Assembly: GCF_022179725.1 (NCBI RefSeq) | Contig: NZ_BPRC01000001.1 | Location: forward strand, 744,001 to 808,000 | Reading direction: 5' to 3' | DNA from: Methylorubrum aminovorans | Lineage (GTDB): Bacteria > Pseudomonadota > Alphaproteobacteria > Rhizobiales > Beijerinckiaceae | Length of the DNA stretch: 64,000 nucleotides | Part shown: positions 17,551 to 26,475 of the stretch, in pieces | How the letters are laid out: each line of letters begins with the position of its first letter | How positions within the stretch are numbered: the first letter of the stretch is position 1 | Translations under genes and position numbers: made by a program | Notes under the pieces: model-generated | The model's input: only the letters and a program-made list of their open reading frames with translations | The model's database searches: none | Told to the model about the DNA's origin: nothing

Positions 17551-18492
17551 ATGGGACGGTTGGTGGGGCGAGGGTTCATGCGGCGCGGGTTGGCGGCCGC
17601 TATTCTGCTGCTCGTCGGCCTCGCCCCGTCGCTGGCGGCGGCGCAGGATGCGCGGCTGAAGGCGGTGGCGACCTTCTCGATCCTGGCCGACCTCGTGGCG
17701 CAGGTCGGCGGGGACCGGGTCGCGGTGACGAGCCTCGTCGGACCGGATGCGGACGCGCACGGCTATTCCCCGGCACCGGGCGATGCCCGACGGGTGGCCG
17801 AGGCCAACCTCGTGGTCGTCAACGGCCTCGGTTTCGAGGGCTGGCTGGAGCGGCTCATCAAGGCGTCTGGCACCAAGGCGCCGGTCGTCGTCGCCTCAAA
17901 GGGCGTGAAGACCATCGCCGGCAGCCACGACCACGACGACCACGGACATGATCACGGCGAGGGCGACCACGCCGACCCGCATGCGTGGCAGAACGTGGCG
18001 AACGTGAAGCTCTACGTCGCCAACATCCGCGACGGCCTGAGCGCCGCCGATCCGGCTCATGCCAGCCTCTACGCCGCCAACGCCGCTGCCTACAGCGCGA
18101 AGCTCGACGCGCTGGACGCGGAGATCCGCGCCGAGCTGGCGAAAATTCCGGAGGAACGGCGTCGCATCATCACCACCCACGATTCCTTCGGCTATTTCAG
18201 CGCCGCCTACGGCATGCGCTTCCTGGCACCCCAGGGCGTCTCGACGGACAGCGAGGCCGGCCCGAAGGACGTCGCCCGCATCATCCGCCAGATCCGCCGC
18301 GACAAGGTGCCGGCGGTGTTTGTGGAATCGATCGCCGATCCGCGGCTGATGCAGCAGATCGCCCGCGAGAGCGGGGCCAAGGTCGGCGGCCGGATCTATT
18401 CCGACGCACTGAGCGCGCCCGGCGGGCCGGCGCCGGGATATCTGGAAATGATGCGCGCGAATCTTACCGCGTTTCGCGAGGCGCTGAGTTGA
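17551..18492 (+). CDS. znuA: Zinc-type metal ABC transporter periplasmic binding protein (ZnuA family)
   Basis: The 313-residue protein has a signal peptide ending near residue 32 (LAAAQ-D). The cluster A-I metal-binding residues are visible as His in DADAHGYSP, His in DPHAWQNV, His in TTHDSFGYFSAAYG and Asp in IYSDALS. The third ligand is His rather than Glu, which points to zinc rather than manganese. A His/Asp-rich loop (residues about 128-144, SHDHDDHGHDHGEGDHADPH) is typical of ZnuA. A GGAGGAG Shine-Dalgarno precedes the ATG. The permease, the ATPase and zur are not nearby. Confidence 0.87.
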   Translation: MGRLVGRGFMRRGLAAAILLLVGLAPSLAAAQDARLKAVATFSILADLVAQVGGDRVAVTSLVGPDADAHGYSPAPGDARRVAEANLVVVNGLGFEGWLERLIKASGTKAPVVVASKGVKTIAGSHDHDDHGHDHGEGDHADPHAWQNVANVKLYVANIRDGLSAADPAHASLYAANAAAYSAKLDALDAEIRAELAKIPEERRRIITTHDSFGYFSAAYGMRFLAPQGVSTDSEAGPKDVARIIRQIRRDKVPAVFVESIADPRLMQQIARESGAKVGGRIYSDALSAPGGPAPGYLEMMRANLTAFREALS

Positions 18493-18496
18493 GAAC

Positions 18497-18748
18497 CTAC
18501 CCGCCGGTCATCGGCGGGAAGAACGCGATCTCCTGCGCGCCGGCGATGGCGCTGGCGGGCTTGGCGTGAACCCGGTCGATTGCCGCGCGCACCACGCCCT
18601 CGTTCTCGAAGGCATAGGCGTATTCCTCGCCCCGCGTCTTCAGCCAGCCGATCAGGTCGGCGACGGTGGCGACGCCGTCCGGCGGGCTCACCGTCTCGTC
18701 GGGCTTGCCGACGCGCTCGCGCACCCAGGCGAAATAGACGAGCTTCAT
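18497..18748 (-). CDS. moaD: Molybdopterin synthase small subunit MoaD (ubiquitin-like sulfur carrier)
   Basis: The 83-residue beta-grasp protein starts MKLVYFAWVRERVGK and ends F-F-P-P-M-T-G-G. The terminal Gly-Gly is adenylated and thiocarboxylated to carry sulfur to precursor Z in molybdenum cofactor synthesis. It follows pgsA on the same strand, 114 bp downstream, in the conserved uvrC-pgsA-moaD order. The large subunit gene moaE, normally next, is missing and is replaced by the convergent znuA-type gene. Confidence 0.9.
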   Translation of the reverse strand: MKLVYFAWVRERVGKPDETVSPPDGVATVADLIGWLKTRGEEYAYAFENEGVVRAAIDRVHAKPASAIAGAQEIAFFPPMTGG

Positions 18749-18769
18749 CTCACACTCACTTCCAAAGCC

Positions 18770-18855
18770 GTCATGGCGAGGCTGAGCCGAATCCAGGGCG
18801 CCGCATCATCCGAAAATGCCACGAGCTGGATCGCTTCGCATTCGCTCGCGATGAC
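18770..18855. repeat. GTCATCGCGAGG-family repeat, paired inverted copies
   Basis: Two arms, GTCATGGCGAGG...GAATCCAG and its imperfect reverse complement CTGGATCGCTTCG...CGCGATGAC, flank about 30 nt. The pair sits in the 114-bp gap between pgsA and moaD. Related single copies occur at 32304-32336 and 55225-55253. If transcribed, the arms could fold into a long hairpin inside the operon. Confidence 0.65.
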
Positions 18856-18862
18856 GCACGCG

Positions 18863-19462
18863 TCAGCGCGGATCGTCGATCACGTGCCGGATCCCGGCCC
18901 TCATGTAGTCCCAGCCGGTGTAGAGCGTGAGGGCGGCGGCGAGCCAGAGCAGGACGATCCCGGCGGTGAGGCTGCCGGGAATCAGGGTCTCGCCGGCCGG
19001 GCCGGCCACGAGGAAGCCGAGGGCGATGAGCTGCACCGTCGTCTTCCACTTGGCGATGCGGCTGACCGGCAGGCCGACCTTCAGCTCCGCCAGATACTCG
19101 CGCAGGCCCGAGACCAGCACCTCGCGACACAGGATGACGATGGCCGCCCAGAGCGACATGCCGGCGATGGTTCGGTCGGCGGCCAACATCAACAGTAGGG
19201 CGGCAACGAGGAGCTTGTCGGCGATCGGGTCGAGCATCCGCCCCAGCGCCGAACTCTGCGCCCAGGCGCGGGCGACGTAGCCGTCGAGATAATCGGTAAT
19301 CGCGGCCGCCACGAACACGCCGAAGGCCGCCCAGCGGGCGGCGATCTCGTCGGGCCAGAACAGCAGGACGACGACGATCGGGACCGCAACGAGACGGCCG
19401 TAGGTGAGGCAGTTCGCGAGCGTCCAGGCCTGCGATCGGCGTCGGGGAAGGACGGCGTTCAT
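18863..19462 (-). CDS. pgsA: CDP-diacylglycerol-glycerol-3-phosphate 3-phosphatidyltransferase
   Basis: The 199-residue membrane enzyme makes phosphatidylglycerophosphate, the precursor of phosphatidylglycerol and cardiolipin. The CDP-alcohol phosphotransferase motif D-G-x2-A-R-x8-G-x3-D-x3-D is complete, from D60 to D82. Several hydrophobic helices follow. The ATG at 19462 gives the normal length; longer in-frame starts run into low-complexity sequence. It lies between uvrC and moaD on one strand, a common alphaproteobacterial arrangement. Confidence 0.92.
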   Translation of the reverse strand: MNAVLPRRRSQAWTLANCLTYGRLVAVPIVVVLLFWPDEIAARWAAFGVFVAAAITDYLDGYVARAWAQSSALGRMLDPIADKLLVAALLLMLAADRTIAGMSLWAAIVILCREVLVSGLREYLAELKVGLPVSRIAKWKTTVQLIALGFLVAGPAGETLIPGSLTAGIVLLWLAAALTLYTGWDYMRAGIRHVIDDPR

Positions 19463-19572
19463 CGACGGGGTGAAATCATGCGGCGCCTGAGGCGTCAACC
19501 GCGTCGGGCCCGCGTCGGGCACAGGCTCTGTCGGCAGGGGGCTCGGCAAAGGGCTCGGCAAGGGGGTTCGGC

Positions 19573-21630
19573 TCAAGCGTTGGCGTGGAAGAAGTCGTAG
19601 ACCGCCCGCGCAGTGGCGGCGTTGACGCCCGGCGCCTTGGCGAGATCCTCCAAGGCGGCCCGCTGGATGGCCTTCACGGTACCGAAATGGTGCAGCAGCG
19701 CGCGCTTGCGAGTGGGGCCGATGCCGGCGATCTCGTCGAGCGGGTTCTTGGTCATCTCGCGCTTGCGCCGGGCCCGGTGGGTGCCGATGGCGAAGCGGTG
19801 GGCCTCGTCGCGCAGGCGCTGGACGAAGTAGAGCACGGGGTCGCGCGGCGGCAGCTTGAACGGGCTGCGGCCGGGCACGAAGAAGGTCTCGCGCCCGGCA
19901 TCGCGGTCGCGGCCCTTGGCGATGCCGACAAGCGGCACGTCGATCACGCCGATCTCGGCAAGCGAGGCGCGGGCGGCCTCGAGCTGCCCGGCACCGCCAT
20001 CGATCAGCACGAGGTCGGGCCAAGCGGGGAAGGCGTCGGGATCCTCGAAGACGGCCTCGGTCGCGGCCGGCACCGCCCCATCCTCGGCCGCAGCCTGCGG
20101 CTCGCCGACCTCCGCCTCGCGCGCGGTGCGCGGCGCCTCCTTGGCCAGCCGCTTGAAGCGGCGAGTCAGCACTTCGCGCATCATCCCGAAATCGTCGCCG
20201 GGTGAGAGCTCCTCCGACTTGATGTTGAAGGTGCGGTAATGCGTCTTCATGAAGCCGGTCGGGCCGGCGACGATCATGCCACCGACCGCAGCGGTGCCGG
20301 AGATGTGCGAGTTGTCGTAGACCTCGACGCGCCGCGGCGGCTTGTCGAGGCCGAAGGCCTGTCCCAGCGCGGTGAGCAGCTTGCCCTGCGAGGCGGTGTC
20401 GGCGAGGCGGCGGCCCAGGGCCTCCTTGGCGTTGCGCTGCGCGTAATCGACGAGGTTCTTGCGCTCGCCCCGCTGCGGCCGGTGGACCTCGACCCGGTGC
20501 TCGACCCGGCTCGACAGGGCCGCGGCCATCAGTTCGGCGTCCTCGATCGTGTGGCTGACGAGGACGAGCCTGGGGGCGGGCTTGTCGTCGTAGAATTGCG
20601 AGATGAACGAGGCCAGCACCTCGTCGGCGCTCATGGACCGGTCGGCCTTCGGAAAGTAGGCGCGGTTGCCCCAGTTCTGGAAGTTGCGGAAGAAGAACAC
20701 CTCAATGCAGAACTGGCCGGCCTGCTCGTCGAGGGCAAACACGTCGGCCTCCTCCACGCCCTGCGTGTTCACACCCTGCGTGCCCTGGATCGCCGAGAGC
20801 GCGGCGATACGGTCGCGGAAGCGGGCGGCGCGCTCGAACTCCAGATTCTCGGAGGCCGCCTGCATCTCCTCGCGCATCCGGTCCTTCACCGCATTCGACT
20901 TGCCGGAGAGGAAGGCACGGGCGTTGTCGGCGAGCCCGGTATAGTCCTCGAGCGCGATTTCGCCGGTGCAGGGGCCGGAGCAGCGCTTGATCTGGTAGAG
21001 CAGGCAGGGCCGGGTGCGGTTCTCGTAATAGCTGTCGGAGCAGGTGCGCAGCAGGAAGGCGCGCTGGAGCGCATTGACCGTGCGGTTGACCGCCCAGACA
21101 TTGGCGAAGGGGCCGTAATAATTGCCCTTGCGGCGCCGTGCGCCGCGGTGCTTGACGACCTGCGGCGCCGGCCCGTCGCTGGTGAGCAGGATGTAGGGGA
21201 ACGACTTGTCGTCGCGCATCAGCACGTTGAAGCGCGGCTTCAACTGTTTGATGAGGTTGGCTTCGAGAAGGAGCGCCTCGGTCTCGGTCGCAGTGGTGAC
21301 GAACTCCATCGCCGCCGTCTGCGCGATCATGCGGGCGATACGGTTGGAATGCGCCTGACCGCGGGCATAGGAGCCGACGCGGTTCTTCAGGTTCTTGGCC
21401 TTGCCGACGTAGAGGACGTCGCCCTTGTGGTCGAACATCCGGTAGACGCCGGGCGAGGTCGGCAGGGTCGTCCAGAAGCGGCGGATGATCTCCGTGCCGG
21501 CTTGGACCGCGCCCGGCTCGAAGTCGAAGTCGATCTCGGGCGCCTCATCGAGGGAGGGCGCCTCGTTCTCGTCCTCGTCGAACCCGTCGGGCGGGACGTC
21601 GTCGAAGGCGGATCGGGTCGCGCGGCTCAT
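19573..21630 (-). CDS. uvrC: Excinuclease ABC subunit C
   Basis: The protein makes the dual incision in nucleotide excision repair. After an acidic N-terminal extension it has the GIY-YIG nuclease domain ([20 protein letters not shown]), a cysteine cluster ([13 protein letters not shown]), the UVR motif, the RNase H-like C-terminal nuclease ([20 protein letters not shown] and [12 protein letters not shown]) and tandem HhH motifs at the end ([13 protein letters not shown]). I used the ATG at 21630; a TTG at 21702 would add 24 residues. An acidic insert near residues 535-570 breaks the second nuclease domain, as in other rhizobial UvrC. Confidence 0.93.
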   Translation of the reverse strand: MSRATRSAFDDVPPDGFDEDENEAPSLDEAPEIDFDFEPGAVQAGTEIIRRFWTTLPTSPGVYRMFDHKGDVLYVGKAKNLKNRVGSYARGQAHSNRIARMIAQTAAMEFVTTATETEALLLEANLIKQLKPRFNVLMRDDKSFPYILLTSDGPAPQVVKHRGARRRKGNYYGPFANVWAVNRTVNALQRAFLLRTCSDSYYENRTRPCLLYQIKRCSGPCTGEIALEDYTGLADNARAFLSGKSNAVKDRMREEMQAASENLEFERAARFRDRIAALSAIQGTQGVNTQGVEEADVFALDEQAGQFCIEVFFFRNFQNWGNRAYFPKADRSMSADEVLASFISQFYDDKPAPRLVLVSHTIEDAELMAAALSSRVEHRVEVHRPQRGERKNLVDYAQRNAKEALGRRLADTASQGKLLTALGQAFGLDKPPRRVEVYDNSHISGTAAVGGMIVAGPTGFMKTHYRTFNIKSEELSPGDDFGMMREVLTRRFKRLAKEAPRTAREAEVGEPQAAAEDGAVPAATEAVFEDPDAFPAWPDLVLIDGGAGQLEAARASLAEIGVIDVPLVGIAKGRDRDAGRETFFVPGRSPFKLPPRDPVLYFVQRLRDEAHRFAIGTHRARRKREMTKNPLDEIAGIGPTRKRALLHHFGTVKAIQRAALEDLAKAPGVNAATARAVYDFFHANA

Positions 21631-21698
21631 AGCCCCGATGTAGGCCGCGACGATTCCGGTTGGAAGGGCCGTCGAACGCGCCGCGGCGATGCGGTCCG

Positions 21699-22424
21699 TC
21701 AATCGAACAGGGCGTCGATGTCCGACTGATCGACGTGGCCCGGATCGTCCTCAAGCTTCGGACCGTTCAGCAGCGAGCTCTCGTCGTTCTCGTCCACCGC
21801 GGCGGTCTCGACGGCGAGCAGATCGCGGAAGCCGTCGAGGCTGCTCCAGGCTTCGATGACACGGTCGAGATGCTCCTCGACGAACTTGAGCACGCCGACG
21901 ATCTTGCTGATGCGCTGGCCGGTCAGGTCCTGGAAGTTGCAGGCCTCGTAGGCGGCGATGACGTTGTCGAGGATGCCGTCGACATTCTCCTGGGCAGCCT
22001 TGGTCAGGCGCATCCCACGCATCATGTTGGCGTTGGTCTCGATCTTCTCGATGCTGCCGAGGATCGTCGAGGTGGCCTGCTCGGTCGATTCGACCACGGC
22101 ATCGAGCTCGCCCGCGACGCGGCGCATGCCCTTGCCCGTGGTCTCCGAGCGGTGAAGGCTGGCGATCTCCGACTTGGTGCGGGTGATCGCCTCCTTCATC
22201 ACTTCGAGTTCGTGGCGCATGGCGAACGCCTCGCCGAGTTCCCGGCGGCAGGCCTCGATGGTCTCGCCGGCGCTCGCCTGGGTGATGCGGCGAAGATCGT
22301 TGATCGCCGTCAGGATCTCTTCGAGGCGCGGGTTCGGCAGCGCCTCCGAAGCGGCCGCAGAGATGCCGGCCGCCGGAACGGGCAAGCCCAGGCTTTCCTC
22401 GATGCGGTAGCGCTTGGTGATCAT
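21699..22424 (-). CDS. cheZ: CheZ-like protein phosphatase
   Basis: The 241-residue, mostly helical protein contains the CheZ signature [20 protein letters not shown], which supplies the catalytic Asp and Gln for dephosphorylating CheY-type receivers. The C-terminus ends in an acidic [10 protein letters not shown] tail, like the receiver-binding tail of CheZ. Its long helices fit a four-helix bundle dimer. No che operon lies nearby, so its receiver partner is unknown. The ATG at 22424 ([13 protein letters not shown]) is preferred to longer, basic extensions. Confidence 0.83.
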   Translation of the reverse strand: MITKRYRIEESLGLPVPAAGISAAASEALPNPRLEEILTAINDLRRITQASAGETIEACRRELGEAFAMRHELEVMKEAITRTKSEIASLHRSETTGKGMRRVAGELDAVVESTEQATSTILGSIEKIETNANMMRGMRLTKAAQENVDGILDNVIAAYEACNFQDLTGQRISKIVGVLKFVEEHLDRVIEAWSSLDGFRDLLAVETAAVDENDESSLLNGPKLEDDPGHVDQSDIDALFD

Positions 22425-22652
22425 CGGTCGGACGGGCCTTCGGGAACGGATCTCATCCGTCACATTCCCGTGCAGTGGTTTCGATTTGCTGAAAGTTTGC
22501 GGGCGATCGCAGCCATTTACCGCCCGTTGACGACGAGCGGTGGTTTCCGGGAGCCCGACCGGCAGGCTGGGTGATTCACCACGTTCGTTCATCGCCTGCA
22601 CGGCCAAAGCCGAAAAACTCCCGCATCACGGGTGAAGGGCGGGAGTTTCGGG

Positions 22653-23369
22653 ATGCGGGCGAAGTGGAGCGTGGCGCTGACGGCGCTCGCCATCGCAGGA
22701 GGATGCGGGCCGGCGATGGCTCAGGCCGAGCCGGGCCGGTACGGTGGCGGCTTCATCGAGTACCTGATGACCGGAGATGCGCAGGGGCCGGGCCGGCGCC
22801 CCGCCGTCGACGGCTACGGTGCCCTCGGCGAACCTCGTCCCGTTGCCCTGGCGCAGCCGCGCGCCCGGTTCGCGGCGCTGCCGACCAGCCCGGCGCCCGA
22901 GGACGTCGCGATCGCGCGGACGGTCGATCCCCGCTACGCCCGACAGGTCGTCGCTTATGACGGGCCAGGACGGGCCGGCCAGATCGTAATCGATACGAAC
23001 GCCAAGTATCTGTACCTGATCCAGCCCGGCGGCCAAGCGATCCGCTACGGCATCGGTGTCGGACGGCCGGGCTTCGTCTGGACCGGCGCGAAGACCATCA
23101 CCGCCAAGCGGGAATGGCCGGATTGGACGCCGCCCGCGGAGATGTTGCGCCGCCGCCCGGATCTGCCGCGGCACATGACCGGCGGACCGGAGAACCCGCT
23201 CGGGGCGCGGGCGATGTATCTCGGCACCTCGCTCTACCGCATCCACGGCACCAACGAGCCGCACACGATCGGACAGAACGTGTCCTCGGGTTGCATCCGC
23301 ATGATGAACGAGGACGTGATCGATCTCTACGAGCGGACACCGGTCGGGACGCGCGTCGAGGTGATCTGA
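22653..23369 (+). CDS. L,D-transpeptidase (YkuD family), secreted
   Basis: The 238-residue protein has a signal peptide ending near residue 25 (PAMAQA). The YkuD catalytic region has H198 in YRIHGTNEP and the nucleophile C214 in SSGCIRMMNED. These enzymes form 3-3 peptidoglycan crosslinks or attach proteins to peptidoglycan. A paralogue with the same domain layout lies at 37.0 kb. A GGGAG Shine-Dalgarno supports the ATG at 22653 over a GTG at 22632. A terminator follows. Confidence 0.88.
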   Translation: MRAKWSVALTALAIAGGCGPAMAQAEPGRYGGGFIEYLMTGDAQGPGRRPAVDGYGALGEPRPVALAQPRARFAALPTSPAPEDVAIARTVDPRYARQVVAYDGPGRAGQIVIDTNAKYLYLIQPGGQAIRYGIGVGRPGFVWTGAKTITAKREWPDWTPPAEMLRRRPDLPRHMTGGPENPLGARAMYLGTSLYRIHGTNEPHTIGQNVSSGCIRMMNEDVIDLYERTPVGTRVEVI

Positions 23370-23387
23370 GTTTCTTCCCCAAACGAG

Positions 23388-23425
23388 AAAGCCCGGCACC
23401 GGGAGACCGGCACCGGGCTTTTTTT
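23388..23425 (+). terminator. Rho-independent terminator after the L,D-transpeptidase gene
   Basis: AAAGCCCGG(CA)CCGG and CCGG(CA)CCGGGCTTT form a long stem with a 2-nt internal mismatch and a GAGA loop, followed by seven T residues. It lies 18 nt after the stop. It may also help end the convergent DUF2076 transcript. Confidence 0.85.
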
Positions 23426-23450
23426 AGGCCCTCAGCGTATCCAAGCGGGA

Positions 23451-24188
23451 TTAGGCCCAGTCGTCATCCCCGCCATCGCCGAGGTCGCCGCCGAAATCGT
23501 CGCCGCCACCACCGAACGAGGCGTCCTGGAAACCGCCGTCCCCTCCGCCGAGCGCGGAACCGAGATCCTGGTCGCCGCCAGCGAAGGCACCGCCGCCGGT
23601 CTCACCGCCCGTCAAGCCTGCCGCCTGCGCGCTGCCGAGTGCGGAATGGCCGCCTGCGAAGGCGTTGGAGAGGGCGCTGCCGAGGAGCATGCCGCCTGCC
23701 GCACCGGCCGCCATCGGAAGGGCGGTTGCAAGGAAGCCGCCGCCGCGGGCCGGCTGCTGGGGCTGTCCGCCCCACGGTCCGCCCTGCTGGGGACCGCCAT
23801 AACCCGGCTGGCCGTAACCGGGCTGGGGCCCGCCCTGCGGTCCGCCGTAGCCACCCTGCTGGCCGTAGCCGCCCTGCTGGCCCCAGGCTTGACCGGCCGG
23901 ACGCTGCGGCTCGGAGCGCTGACCGCCGCCGAAGATGCTCGAGAGGAAGCCGCCGCCGCCGGAAGGCTGAGACTGCGCCTGGGAACGGGCCTGTTCGAGC
24001 TGCTGGTTGAGACTCTTGATCGCCTCCTCCTGCACGTAGATCAATTGAGCCATCGCGTAGGGGGCGTAGGGCTGATTGCGCAGCTTATCGGCGATGAAAC
24101 GTTCGGCATCGGCGTCCCGGGGCTGTCCGGACGCCTGCTCCAGGCGCTGGAAGATGCCGTTGATGATGTCGCGTTCTTCGCTGTTCAT
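23451..24188 (-). CDS. DUF2076 domain-containing protein
   Basis: The 245-residue protein opens with the DUF2076 pattern MNSEERDIINGIFQRLEQAS, then Y-A-P-Y-A-M-A-Q-L-I-Y-V-Q-E-E-A. The middle is a Gly/Gln/Tyr/Pro-rich repeat region (about residues 100-145, with GQQGGYG units). A hydrophobic Ala/Gly stretch (ATALPMAAGAAGGMLLGSAL) precedes a Gly/Asp-rich tail ending DDDWA. DUF2076 proteins are periplasm- or membrane-associated proteins of unknown function. The low-complexity tail may vary in length between strains. Confidence 0.85.
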   Translation of the reverse strand: MNSEERDIINGIFQRLEQASGQPRDADAERFIADKLRNQPYAPYAMAQLIYVQEEAIKSLNQQLEQARSQAQSQPSGGGGFLSSIFGGGQRSEPQRPAGQAWGQQGGYGQQGGYGGPQGGPQPGYGQPGYGGPQQGGPWGGQPQQPARGGGFLATALPMAAGAAGGMLLGSALSNAFAGGHSALGSAQAAGLTGGETGGGAFAGGDQDLGSALGGGDGGFQDASFGGGGDDFGGDLGDGGDDDWA

Positions 24189-24330
24189 GGAGACGTCCTC
24201 CTGAAGGCGCCGACGGCCTCGTCACCGCACGGCGGCTAGGAGATGGGGACCGGTCGAGCTTTTGTCAGGGGGCCGGATGTCGATTGTCCCGGTGAAGACG
24301 GCTTTTGAGGCGCCGTCACGCATCCGGCTC

Positions 24331-24366
24331 GAAAAAAGAAAAAGCCCGGCACGAGGCCGGGCTTTT
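24331..24366 (-). terminator. Rho-independent terminator of the outer-membrane protein gene
   Basis: On the minus strand, an 11-bp perfect stem (AAAAGCCCGGC with GCCGGGCTTTT, 5-nt loop) is followed by a T-rich run of about ten bases. It lies about 48 nt after the stop of the beta-barrel gene. Confidence 0.85.
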
Positions 24367-24413
24367 CCAAGAAAGTTCGGCGACCCCGCAAGGGATCGCC
24401 GAGGCTTCGGGTC

Positions 24414-25286
24414 TTAGTACGAGCCGAACTTGTAGTTCAGGCCGGCGCGGACGACGGCGAACTCGGTGTCGCGGACCTGCTGGCCACCGCTGACGAGCAC
24501 GGTGCCCGGGCTGCCGATGGAGACCGTACGGCCCTGGTTGTCCACCGCGAAGGCGCCACGGCCGCCGGTGCCGCGATCGAGGTTCACGTACAGGCCTTCG
24601 ACCTTCAGGGTCACGGCCGAGGACTTGAAGAAGTTCAGGAACGAGTCGGTCGGGAGAGCGTACTCGATACCACCACCGGCGGCCCAGCCGGTCTGGAAGT
24701 CGTCGCTCGACACGCCGGTGCCGAACTCACGGCCGCCGCCGGAACCGTAGGCGAAGCCGCCGGTGCCGTACACGAGGGTGCGGTCGAAGGCGTAGCCGAG
24801 GCGGCCGCGGACGGTGCCGAAGAAGTCGAGGCCGGAGAGACCACCCGGGTTGAACACCTGCTGCGCGGCCAGCGGGCTGGTCGACAGGAAACGGTTCCGG
24901 TCACGGCCGAAGTCGGCGTACTGGGCGTCCGCCTCGATACCGATCACGACGCCCGAGCCCGGGGTGAACTGGTAGTTGTAGCCGATCTGGCCGCCGCCGA
25001 CGAAGCCCTCGTTGGACTCGCGGTTGCTGAAGGCCACCACGGCCGTGGTGCCCGGGGGCACGAGGAGCGAGGCCGGGCCGACGCCGATCACGGTCGGGAC
25101 GCGGTCGTCCTGGGTGCCGAAGCCGTAACCGGCGTTGAAACCGGCGTAGAAGCCCGTCCAGGTGAAGACCGGCACCGGCTGGAACACCGGGGGCGGAGCG
25201 GCGCGACGCGGCAGGTCGGCGGCGAGCGCCGAACCGGCGAAGGCGATGCCGGCGATGGCCGTACCGGCGCGAAGGAAGGATTTCAT
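24414..25286 (-). CDS. Outer membrane beta-barrel protein (porin-like, Omp25/31 type)
   Basis: The 290-residue protein has a signal peptide cleaved near residue 23 (GSALAA-D) followed by LPRRAAPPP. The mature part shows alternating aromatic strands: FTWTGFYAGFNAGYGFG near the start, F-V-G-G-G-Q-I-G-Y-N-Y-Q-F and a final V-R-A-G-L-N-Y-K-F. These are hallmarks of the eight-stranded Omp25/Omp31-like barrels of Hyphomicrobiales. Such proteins are abundant envelope proteins; no transport role is shown. A strong terminator supports high expression. Confidence 0.88.
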   Translation of the reverse strand: MKSFLRAGTAIAGIAFAGSALAADLPRRAAPPPVFQPVPVFTWTGFYAGFNAGYGFGTQDDRVPTVIGVGPASLLVPPGTTAVVAFSNRESNEGFVGGGQIGYNYQFTPGSGVVIGIEADAQYADFGRDRNRFLSTSPLAAQQVFNPGGLSGLDFFGTVRGRLGYAFDRTLVYGTGGFAYGSGGGREFGTGVSSDDFQTGWAAGGGIEYALPTDSFLNFFKSSAVTLKVEGLYVNLDRGTGGRGAFAVDNQGRTVSIGSPGTVLVSGGQQVRDTEFAVVRAGLNYKFGSY

Positions 25287-25682
25287 TACTCTGGTCCTCT
25301 CTGACTGTGCCGGTGCTTCCGGGGAAGCGAGGCGGCACGGTGCCCCGTATCTATGCCAGCATCCCGGAAGATGCTGTTGCGGCTTGACCACGCCGACCGT
25401 CCCGAAGGCGGCCCCTTTGTGGCAGTGGTCTTGGTCTGCCGTCGTTACCTCCATGAAACGCCACCAAACGGCCAAGGTTCACTTACGGCCGAGCTTTTTT
25501 TGGTGATGGATCAGGACAGAGTGTCGCAGGGATGCAACCACGGCGTTCCGCGACGTCGGGAGGCTTACGATGAATGCGGCGCGACATGCGAGTGCTTCAG
25601 CGCACAAAAGCCTGGCCGTGGGCACCCTTGCGGCCGGCGTTGCATGGATACAACGACTTTTGTGGGTACCCTAAGAATATAA
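25287..25682. other. Intergenic region upstream of the outer-membrane protein gene
   Basis: This 396-bp stretch lies between the start of the minus-strand barrel gene and the end of pgeF. It must hold the barrel gene's promoter. A plus-strand ORF of 109 codons at 25353 has poor coding character. CGGCC...GGCCG with eight T residues near 25500 is a weak plus-strand terminator-like structure without a gene before it. Confidence 0.4.
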
Positions 25683-26450
25683 TCACGGCGTGAGTGCAAT
25701 TGCCGATATCAGCCGGCCGTAATCCGGTTCGCTGCGGTGCGTCGTACGCCGGAAACTATAGAATCGAGCCGGGTCGGCGTAGGTGCACAGACCGAGCGCG
25801 GTCGCTTCTCCGACGCCCGCTTCAGCCAGTCTTTCGAGAATGAAGGCCGGCAGATCGAACTGCGCGTGGCCGGACCGTCCTTCAGCGAAGAACTTTTCGC
25901 TTCCGGCAACCTCGGCTCGGAAACGCTCCATGAAGTCGAGGCCCACTTCGTACGACGCTTGCGCGATCGTCGGGCCGAGCACGGCGACGATGGATTTCCG
26001 CTCGGCGCCGAGCGCCACCATGGCCGCGACCGTCGCGTCGATGACGCCGCCGAGGGCTCCCTTCCAGCCAGCATGAGCCGCGCCCACCACGCGGTTCTCC
26101 GTATCGGCGAACAGGATCGGGCCGCAATCGGCCGTGGCGATACCGAGTGCCAGGCCCGGCACACGGGTCACCATGGCGTCGGCCTTCGGGCGCTCGGCGA
26201 GCGGGAAGGGCGCCTCGACGGTCACCACCTCGGCCGAATGCACTTGATAGAGGCTGACGAGGTTCTCACTCGGCAATCCGAGCTGCGCGCACATCCGCGC
26301 CCGATTCTCCGCGACGCGCGTCGGGTCGTCGTTCGAACCAATGCCGCCATTCAGCGAGGCGTAGAGCCCTTCCGAGACGCCGCCCTGCCGGGTGAAGAAG
26401 GCGTGCCGGATATAAGAGTGCGAGCTCAGCTCGGGCGCTTCGATGAACAT
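25683..26450 (-). CDS. pgeF: Peptidoglycan editing factor PgeF (multicopper oxidase YlmD/YfiH family)
   Basis: The 255-residue protein has the family metal/active-site motifs QVHSAEVV, TADCGPILFAD and AAHAGWKGALGG, with the final R-F-Y-S-F-R-R. In E. coli, YfiH/PgeF keeps L-Ala in the peptidoglycan stem by removing misincorporated residues, and older annotation calls it a laccase or polyphenol oxidase. It is the third gene of an lgt - methyltransferase - pgeF run on the minus strand, 25 bp after the methyltransferase stop. Confidence 0.9.
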   Translation of the reverse strand: MFIEAPELSSHSYIRHAFFTRQGGVSEGLYASLNGGIGSNDDPTRVAENRARMCAQLGLPSENLVSLYQVHSAEVVTVEAPFPLAERPKADAMVTRVPGLALGIATADCGPILFADTENRVVGAAHAGWKGALGGVIDATVAAMVALGAERKSIVAVLGPTIAQASYEVGLDFMERFRAEVAGSEKFFAEGRSGHAQFDLPAFILERLAEAGVGEATALGLCTYADPARFYSFRRTTHRSEPDYGRLISAIALTP

Positions 26451-26475
26451 GGTCTCGCAGACTCTCTCGGGAAGC

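Noticed and set aside
20239..21729. Plus-strand open frame of about 500 codons opposite uvrC
   Set aside because: It is antisense of uvrC with no domain resemblance.
25493..25515. Eight T residues after a CGGCC/GGCCG repeat as a terminator
   Set aside because: The stem is short with a 13-nt loop, and no plus-strand gene precedes it.
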